64,000 bases of DNA from CAVPKN01 sp964588495 (GTDB lineage: Bacteria; Chlamydiota; Chlamydiia; Chlamydiales; JAAKFR01): contig CAZPPS010000006.1 of NCBI GenBank assembly GCA_964588495.1, positions 43,613 through 107,612 on the forward strand, written 5' to 3'. The position numbers were made by a program, and so were the translations under genes. The notes below the pieces were generated by a model. The model did no database searches. It was not told where the DNA came from and worked only from the letters and a program-made list of their open reading frames with translations. Below, piece after piece: positions 58,704-64,000 of this stretch (the first letter of the stretch is position 1; each line of letters begins with the position of its first letter).

Positions 58704-59717
58704 ATGGATATTGGAATCATTGGGATAAATCACAAATCGGCCGACCTGGAGTTAAGGGAAAAGCTTGCCAAAGCAGCGGAGCGCCTTTTTGGCCCCAGTC
58801 ATTCGGCTCACGCCGATCTTTCATTTGTCCTTCTTTCGACCTGCAACCGTACGGAAATTTATTTCCACTCAGAAGATCCTGCCTCAACACACACCTACCT
58901 TTTAAACGCAATTCGGGAGCGCATTGACGAAGAATTTGAGCACCGAATCTATTCTTATTTTGGAATCGACTGTTTCTCACATTTAGCGCAGGTGACAGCA
59001 GGAATTGATAGCGCTCTTATTGGCGAAACAGAAATTCAGGGACAGGTCAAAAGGGCCTACGAAATGGCTCACGAATACCATAAACTAGCTCCAGAGCTCC
59101 ATTTTCTTTTTCAGAAATGTCTAAAAATTGGAAAAAATGTCCGCTCACACGCAACTTTAAGCGCGTTGCCCTCCATGGAGGAGACGGTTTTGAATGTGGC
59201 CACAAGAGTCTTTGATGATGTGTCGCCCAAAAAAATCCTCTTTGTCGGTTTATCTGAGATTAATCAGAAAATTTTTCACCTTTTTAAGCGAAAAGGGTGT
59301 CACAACATCACATTTTGCAACCGCACACTCCAAAAAGCCTCCGATTTTGCCCGAAATGAGTCCCTAGACCTTCTTTTGTGGGCCAATCTTGAAAAGTGGG
59401 TGGATTTTGACTTAGCCATTTTTGGAACAAAATGTCCCCATTTTCTCATTCACGCATCCCAAGTCAAACCCTCTTCAGCATGCCGGCTTGTCATTGATTT
59501 GAGTGTGCCGCGCAACGTCGACCCCAAAATTGGAAAGGGCCCCACAACCCTTCTCAACGTCGATCAACTCAACCGGGAAATCGACCGAAAACGGAAAGTA
59601 AAAGCCCAAGCTCTTGCTCGCATCGAAACCGGTTTTATCGACTCAGAGGTGGAAAAGCTCAGCGCCCTCTTCAAACTCAAAGCCCGCCTCCGCTTCCAGC
59701 TCCAAAACTCAGCATAA
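58704..59717 (+). CDS. hemA: Glutamyl-tRNA reductase
   Basis: The 337-residue enzyme starts haem synthesis by reducing glutamyl-tRNA to glutamate-1-semialdehyde. The catalytic cysteine is in LLSTCNRTEIYF (Cys ~47), followed by GIDSALIGETEIQGQVK (~98-114) and the NADPH-binding segment ILFVGLSEINQKI, in which the usual GxGxMG is altered to GLSEIN. It is shorter than the ~420-residue E. coli form because the C-terminal dimerisation region is reduced, as in Chlamydia. A hexamer-type inverted repeat begins 2 bp after the stop codon. Confidence 0.93.
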   Translation: MDIGIIGINHKSADLELREKLAKAAERLFGPSHSAHADLSFVLLSTCNRTEIYFHSEDPASTHTYLLNAIRERIDEEFEHRIYSYFGIDCFSHLAQVTAGIDSALIGETEIQGQVKRAYEMAHEYHKLAPELHFLFQKCLKIGKNVRSHATLSALPSMEETVLNVATRVFDDVSPKKILFVGLSEINQKIFHLFKRKGCHNITFCNRTLQKASDFARNESLDLLLWANLEKWVDFDLAIFGTKCPHFLIHASQVKPSSACRLVIDLSVPRNVDPKIGKGPTTLLNVDQLNREIDRKRKVKAQALARIETGFIDSEVEKLSALFKLKARLRFQLQNSA

Positions 59718-59719
59718 TG

Positions 59720-59827
59720 GACTTCTTGCATAACCTTGCCCCCTTTGCCTCTGTCCCTGCCCTTGCCCTTTTCTTAAAATTAGGGCAAAGGAGGGCAGGG
59801 TCAGGGGCAAGGGTTATGCAAGAAGTC
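59720..59827. repeat. Element F with terminal CTTGCATAACC boxes, between hemA and asnS
   Basis: 59720-59735 (GACTTCTTGCATAACC) and 59812-59827 are perfect reverse complements. Inside them are TTGCCC/CTGCCC-type runs on the left and GGGCAGGG/GGGGCAAGGG runs on the right, pairing imperfectly across a short AT-rich loop (CTTAAAATTAG). The same outer box occurs at 63900-63915, directly before a GTGCCC run. This suggests the box is a true end of the element. It fills the gap between the convergent hemA and asnS. Confidence 0.85.
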
Positions 59828-59837
59828 TATTACCTGT

Positions 59838-61247
59838 TTAGAAGTCGGCGTGGCCAGGTGATCGTGGGAAGGGGATCACTTCGCGGATGTTTTCCATGCC
59901 GGTGACAAACTGGACAAGCCGCTCAAAGCCGGCTCCAAAGCCTGCGTGGGGGACACTTCCATATTGACGCAGCTCTAAATACCACCAGTAATCCGATTTG
60001 TCGAGCTCTTGACGGTCCATTTTTTCGACAAGAACGTCGTGACGCTCCTCTCTTTGGCTGCCGCCGATAATTTCACCAACTCCTGGGACGAGGACATCCA
60101 TGGCAGCCACAGTTTTTCCATCTTCGTTGGCTCTCATGTAGAAGGCTTTGATGGCAGCTGGGTAATCACGGACAATCACAGGTTTTTTGAAATGTTCTTC
60201 GCAGAGATAACGCTCATGTTCTGATTGAAGATCGCAACCCCAATGGATGGGGAATTCAAATTTTTTGCTGCATTTCTCAAGGATAGAGACAGCTTCTGTA
60301 TAGGTGATGCGCTCAAAGGGTGTATCGACAATGTTGCGCAGTCTTTCGACAACCCCTGGAGAGACAAACTTGTCAAAAAGTTCCATATCTTCCTGATTGT
60401 GCTCCAGCGCATCTTTAAAAACCGTTCTGAGATAACTCTCAGCAAGGTCCATGTTATCGTTGATATCGGCGAAAGCCATTTCAGGCTCAATCATCCAGAA
60501 TTCAGCTAAGTGGCGCGAAGTGTGGGAATTTTCAGCTCTAAAAGTAGGGCCAAAAGTATAGACATCTGAAAGAGCGCAGGCATAAATTTCCGCGTTAAGC
60601 TGTCCGGAGACTGTCAGATAGGCCGATTTGCCAAAAAAATCTTGAGAATGATCGACCTCTCCCGCTTCCGTGCGGGGAGGATTTGCTTTATCCAAAGTTG
60701 TCACCTGAAACATTTTCCCTCCCCCTTCACAATCTGAAGAGGTGATGATCGGCGTGTGGACGTAAAAAAAGCCTTTTTCCTGAAAAAAGCGGTGTGTTGA
60801 ATAGCTCAAAGTATTCCGGACACGGGTGACAGCCCCAATCGTATTGGTTCGGGGACGCAAGTGGGCAATGGAGCGCAAAAATTCAAAAGAGTGCCGCTTT
60901 TTTTGCAAAGGATAGGTTTCAGCGTCACAGTGGCCAATGATGAACACTTCATTGGCATGGATCTCAACAGATTGTTTGGCGCCAGGGCTCTGTTCTACTC
61001 TGCCAGCTACTCGCACAGAAGAGCCTGTTGTCAGATTCAAAACAGCTTCATAGTTGTGAAGATTTTGATCGGCAATCACCTGAAGATTGGCAAGCGTTGA
61101 ACCATCATTGACCTCAATGAAAGTAAAGTTTTTCTGAGTCCGCACAGTGCGTACCCAACCTTTCACTTCCACATATTGGCCAACATTTTTCGGATCTGTC
61201 TTAATCTCTTTAATTTTCTTTCGCACAAAACCTCTATTTTCGGGCAA
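59838..61247 (-). CDS. asnS: Asparaginyl-tRNA synthetase
   Basis: The 469-residue class IIb synthetase has an N-terminal OB-fold anticodon domain (~18-115, VEVKGWVRTVRTQKNFTFIEV in pieces) and a catalytic domain with motif 2 FRAENSHTSRHLAEFWMIEPE (given as FRAENSHTSRH, AEFWMIEPE) and motif 3 GFGAGFERLVQFV near the C-terminus. Chlamydiaceae make Asn-tRNA by amidation; having asnS is typical of environmental chlamydiae. It overlaps nfo by 14 bp. Confidence 0.95.
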   Translation of the reverse strand: MPENRGFVRKKIKEIKTDPKNVGQYVEVKGWVRTVRTQKNFTFIEVNDGSTLANLQVIADQNLHNYEAVLNLTTGSSVRVAGRVEQSPGAKQSVEIHANEVFIIGHCDAETYPLQKKRHSFEFLRSIAHLRPRTNTIGAVTRVRNTLSYSTHRFFQEKGFFYVHTPIITSSDCEGGGKMFQVTTLDKANPPRTEAGEVDHSQDFFGKSAYLTVSGQLNAEIYACALSDVYTFGPTFRAENSHTSRHLAEFWMIEPEMAFADINDNMDLAESYLRTVFKDALEHNQEDMELFDKFVSPGVVERLRNIVDTPFERITYTEAVSILEKCSKKFEFPIHWGCDLQSEHERYLCEEHFKKPVIVRDYPAAIKAFYMRANEDGKTVAAMDVLVPGVGEIIGGSQREERHDVLVEKMDRQELDKSDYWWYLELRQYGSVPHAGFGAGFERLVQFVTGMENIREVIPFPRSPGHADF

Positions 61248-62097
61248 ATTCTCTTAGTTGCCAAATTTCTTTGTCCCAAAGTGTGGGACCGCCAGGAGTT
61301 TCCAAATATTTAGGGATATTGCGTGTCAGCTCTGAGGTCATAAGAAATTTGAAACACTCAAGGCCAAGCTCGCCCTCTCCCAAATTTGCATGTCGATCTT
61401 TTCGGGAGCCAAGTGGGCCAACAGAATCGTTGATATGAAAGGCATACAGATTTTTGATCCCGATTATTTGATCAAATTCTTCGAGCGTCTTTGTCCAAGC
61501 GGCAGCTGTTCGGATGTCGTAGCCAGCTACAAATATGTGGCACGTATCGATACAAACACCGATTGGGATCTTGTTTTTTGTTCTATCGAGGATATAGGCA
61601 AGCTCATCAAAATTGCGCCCCACAGAAGAGCCTTGTCCCGCAGTTGTTTCAAGTAATAGGCGCAAATCGTCATCCACAAAAAAATCTTCCATGCCCAAAA
61701 GGCTCTCAACAATCCTGTCGAGGCAATTTTCGCAGCTATCTGTTGTGGCAGCTCCCGGATGAAAATTCAAAAATGTGAGATCTAAAGCCAAACACCTTTC
61801 AATTTCTTCGACGAAGGCGTGCCTGCTTTTTTTCAGCATGTCAGGATCACAAGAGCCCAAATTGATGAGGTAGCTGGAGTGGCTCATAATGGATTTTATG
61901 CCTGTCTCAATCTTGGTTTTTTTGAAAAGATCAACACTCTCTTCAGTAAGGACTTTTCCTTTCCATTGTTTTTGATTGGAAGTGAACAATTGAATCGTGT
62001 TCGCGCCAATACTTTTGCCCTCGAGCAACGCATTGTGAGGGCCACCTGCGGCTGAAGTATGGGCTCCAATGAGAAGCTGATCTGCGGTAAGTTTCAT
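61234..62097 (-). CDS. nfo: Endonuclease IV (AP endonuclease)
   Basis: I start at ATG 62097 (287 residues, MKLTADQLLIGAHTSAAGG); the frame opens 8 codons earlier at a TTG. The enzyme cuts DNA at abasic sites using three zinc ions. Ligand segments are visible: GAHTSAAGGP, MSHSSYLINL, NFHPGAAT, LLLETTAGQGSSVG, GVCIDTCHIFVAGYD, FHINDS, DRHANLGEGELG. It overlaps asnS and is divergent from murJ (43 bp), as nfo and mviN are neighbours in C. trachomatis. Confidence 0.95.
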   Translation of the reverse strand: MKLTADQLLIGAHTSAAGGPHNALLEGKSIGANTIQLFTSNQKQWKGKVLTEESVDLFKKTKIETGIKSIMSHSSYLINLGSCDPDMLKKSRHAFVEEIERCLALDLTFLNFHPGAATTDSCENCLDRIVESLLGMEDFFVDDDLRLLLETTAGQGSSVGRNFDELAYILDRTKNKIPIGVCIDTCHIFVAGYDIRTAAAWTKTLEEFDQIIGIKNLYAFHINDSVGPLGSRKDRHANLGEGELGLECFKFLMTSELTRNIPKYLETPGGPTLWDKEIWQLREFARK

Positions 62098-62140
62098 TAT
62101 ATAACACCCAAAAATCTTCAAAAATCATACACTAAAAAGC

Positions 62141-63739
62141 ATGACGATGCAAGATACAAGCTCTTCTATTACCGCCAGCATTAAACGTTTTTTTTCAGGA
62201 ACGATGATCAGCCGAGCAACAGGTCTTGCGCGTGAAGTTGCTATGGCAGCAGCGTTTGGCACCAATCCTGCGGTGGCAGCTTTTTGGATGGCCTACAGAT
62301 TTTCCCATCTCTTAAGGCGTGTTTTCGGCGAAGGGGCTTTGCATTCCGTTTTTGTTCCCCACTTTGAATCTCTAAAAAAACAAGATGCGAAGCTGGGAGC
62401 CCGGTTTTTCTACGATTTGTCGATGGGGCTGACACTTTTTTTACTTTTCACGACTGTTTTGGCAGAAAGTGTTTTGGGTGGATTGCTCCTTTTTGCTGAT
62501 TTGAAAGTGGGAACGATCGAAGTGCTCCGCTTGACCATGCTCATGTTGCCCGCTCTAGTTTTTATTTGCCTTTATGCCCTAAATACCTCGCTTCTCAACT
62601 GTGAGCGCTCATTTTTTATTCCAAGCGTGGCTCCCTCCGCGCTCAATTGTGTGTGGATTTTAGCTCTTTTCTTTTTGTGGCATCAGCCAACGAGCAAAGC
62701 GATGGAGGTTTTGGCAATGGCCTTGGTTTTTGCCCTCGCGCTTCAATGGGCCGTCACTTTGCCTAAGGTATTAGGCTATTTGAAGCGCTCAATGGGCGAT
62801 TTAAAGTCGCAAAGCTTCTCTGGAAGGGAAATTCTTCTGATCCTCCGTCCTTTTTTATTAGGTTTGGGGGGTGTGGCAGCCACTCAAGTGAATAGTGCCC
62901 TCGATACCATATTTGCTCGCCTTGCAGATCCTGAAGGGCCTGCCTATTTGTGGTATGCGCTCCGCGTGCAGCAGCTTCCTTTGGCTCTTTTTGGCGTGGG
63001 TTTAACAGGGGCCATTTTGCCGCCCATCGCACGGGCAGTTCAAGGGGGAGAGAAAGAGCACTATCTGCATTTCATCAATTTTGCCTTAAAAAAAGCGGCT
63101 CTCTTTTTGATTCCGGTGACGGCTGCTCTTTTTGTCCTTGGTTTTTCAGGTTTGAACTTAATTTATGGCCATGGCGCGTTTACAAATAATGCTCTCATAG
63201 AGACCACTTTATGCTTGTGGTCCTACGGAATAGCTCTTTTGCCGATGACATTAGTTTTAGTTTTCGCCTCTGCCTTCTACGCACATAAAAACTATAGAAC
63301 ACCGACACTCTACGCCCTTTCGATGGTCGCTTTAAACATGTGTCTCAATGCTCTTTTCGTTTTCGTCTTCCACATGGGAGCTGTCAGTGTCGCTCTTGCC
63401 ACATCAGCTGCCGCCTGCATCAACACGCTCCTTCTAGCCAGAGTACTAAAAGCCCGCTATGGTCTTAATTTGGAGGGTGTCTTTGCAATCACCACAAAGC
63501 TTTTGATAGCTTCTCTCTTCGCAATGCTTGTCACAATGGTATTGGGCGCTTATTTTGTCCAAGACAACACTCTATTTTGGCTGATGCAAAAAGAAGAGTT
63601 CATCTTCTTTCCGAGACAGATCCACACGCAGCTCTTTGTGTTCTGTGCCCAAGCTGCCTGTTTTGGTGTGAGCTTTCTAGTCGCCGCCTGGCTTTTGCGT
63701 ATCCAGGAAATCCGCTCCTGGAAACCCCGCTTTAACTAG
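62141..63739 (+). CDS. murJ: Lipid II flippase MurJ (MviN)
   Basis: The 532-residue inner-membrane protein has about 14 predicted helices and the MurJ signature segments SGTMISRATGLAREVAMAAAFG (given as SRATGLAREV, MAAAFG), RFSHLLRRVFGEGALHSVFVP (as LRRVFGEGAL) and LPLALFGVGLTGAILP (as ALFGVGLTGAILP). Conserved Arg residues of the central cavity lie in these parts. It moves lipid II for the division-ring peptidoglycan of chlamydiae. Either ATG 62141 or the one two codons later may be the start. Confidence 0.94.
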   Translation: MTMQDTSSSITASIKRFFSGTMISRATGLAREVAMAAAFGTNPAVAAFWMAYRFSHLLRRVFGEGALHSVFVPHFESLKKQDAKLGARFFYDLSMGLTLFLLFTTVLAESVLGGLLLFADLKVGTIEVLRLTMLMLPALVFICLYALNTSLLNCERSFFIPSVAPSALNCVWILALFFLWHQPTSKAMEVLAMALVFALALQWAVTLPKVLGYLKRSMGDLKSQSFSGREILLILRPFLLGLGGVAATQVNSALDTIFARLADPEGPAYLWYALRVQQLPLALFGVGLTGAILPPIARAVQGGEKEHYLHFINFALKKAALFLIPVTAALFVLGFSGLNLIYGHGAFTNNALIETTLCLWSYGIALLPMTLVLVFASAFYAHKNYRTPTLYALSMVALNMCLNALFVFVFHMGAVSVALATSAAACINTLLLARVLKARYGLNLEGVFAITTKLLIASLFAMLVTMVLGAYFVQDNTLFWLMQKEEFIFFPRQIHTQLFVFCAQAACFGVSFLVAAWLLRIQEIRSWKPRFN

Positions 63740-63823
63740 CTCAGGAAAATCAATCTGGGATCCTCAGGAGTGCGTGGGTTTCATAGCATGATATGAAGGA
63801 TTTGCCTGATATGCATGATAGAA

Positions 63824-63857
63824 TTCGGGTAAGCCCGCAGCTGCGGGCTTACCCGAA
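63824..63857. repeat. Perfect 34-bp palindrome after murJ
   Basis: 63824-63840 (TTCGGGTAAGCCCGCAG) and 63841-63857 are exact reverse complements with no loop base between them. It lies 84 bp after the murJ stop, behind a stretch containing GCATGATATGAAGGATTTGC-like words. No T-run follows. In single strand it would fold as a stem with the central bases as loop; it may be a terminator or a REP-type palindrome. Confidence 0.85.
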
Positions 63858-63899
63858 GAGGAATGGCTGCTGCTACGCATCAGCCATGTTACTTGATTA

Positions 63900-64000
63900 G
63901 ACCTCTTGCATAACCTATTTTCGTGCCCGTGTGCGTGCCCGTGCCCGTGCCCGACCTATCTACGAGCCATTTTGATCAACATGTATACGACACGAATCAG
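63900..64000. repeat. Element G: left end of a hexamer-armed element cut by the window edge
   Basis: 63900-63915 (GACCTCTTGCATAACC) matches the terminal box of element F at 15 of 16 positions. It is followed by TATTTTCGTGCCCGTGTGCG and further GTGCCC units ending in GTGCCCGACCT (63944-63954). The complementary arm is not in the window. The 261-bp tail of the window (63740-64000) holds only this element and the palindrome at 63824-63857; I see no gene. Confidence 0.75.

Overview
The window is a stretch of chromosome from a member of the Chlamydiota outside the Chlamydiaceae, most likely a Parachlamydiales-type 'chlamydia-like' amoebal symbiont. Waddlia is one possibility judging from the moderate GC content and long repeats, but I cannot fix the genus from sequence alone. 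The main evidence is gene order. From memory of the C. trachomatis map, several blocks match: tolQ-tolR-tolA-tolB-pal-LysM followed by dsbD-tatD-sdhCAB (CT591-CT601), metal ATPase plus partner (CT727/728), serS-ribD-ribBA-ribH (CT729-732), ndk-ruvA-ruvC (CT500-502), lptB-lptA/C-kdsA-...-rluD-parC-parE-hemA (CT653-662), and nfo-mviN (CT624/625). The blocks are joined in a different order and interrupted by genes absent from Chlamydiaceae.

Layout. Positions 1-4708 hold five genes for exported glycosyltransferase-like and methyltransferase-like proteins in two divergent groups. 4705-10338 is a minus-strand group: large NAD-dependent glutamate dehydrogenase, a P1B-4-type metal ATPase and a VIT1-like membrane protein. 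10454-15012 has two proteins with a bilobed hydrophobic region (inclusion-membrane-like), typA and a fused msrA-msrB. 15065-19729 is the Tol-Pal envelope operon. 19820-27397 is dsbD, tatD, an outer-membrane barrel gene and sdhCAB. 27538-37612 is the riboflavin/serS locus, interrupted by a three-gene NHLM-type peptide exporter. 37609-44660 is smc, ald and a large Hsp70-like gene. 44853-46193 encodes a membrane-anchored NAPE-PLD-like metallo-hydrolase bracketed by repeats. 46571-54220 is a housekeeping region: heptosyltransferase, ruvC-ruvA, ndk, the Lpt/Kdo genes, one tRNA-Arg, a KH protein, dtd and rluD. 54285-63739 has two small unknown proteins, topoisomerase IV, hemA, asnS, nfo and murJ.

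How the genes work together. A large share concerns the envelope: Tol-Pal bridges the inner and outer membranes; LptB/LptA/LptC-like proteins, KdsA and the heptosyltransferase make and move LPS; MurJ flips lipid II; DsbD feeds reductant to a cysteine-rich envelope. The succinate dehydrogenase, glutamate dehydrogenase and alanine dehydrogenase genes suggest more independent central metabolism than in Chlamydiaceae. Riboflavin genes supply the flavin needed by SdhA.

The most unusual material is (i) the cluster of exported sugar-transfer and methyl-transfer enzymes, (ii) the NHLM exporter whose peptidase domain has serine in place of the catalytic cysteine and which has no visible peptide substrate nearby, (iii) the Inc-like-domain/NAPE-PLD fusion, and (iv) a family of at least eight intergenic elements whose arms are built of GTGACC/GTGCCC-type hexamers and form long hairpins. 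Several of these elements sit directly before start codons or inside operons. No CRISPR array, rRNA, transposase or prophage was seen.
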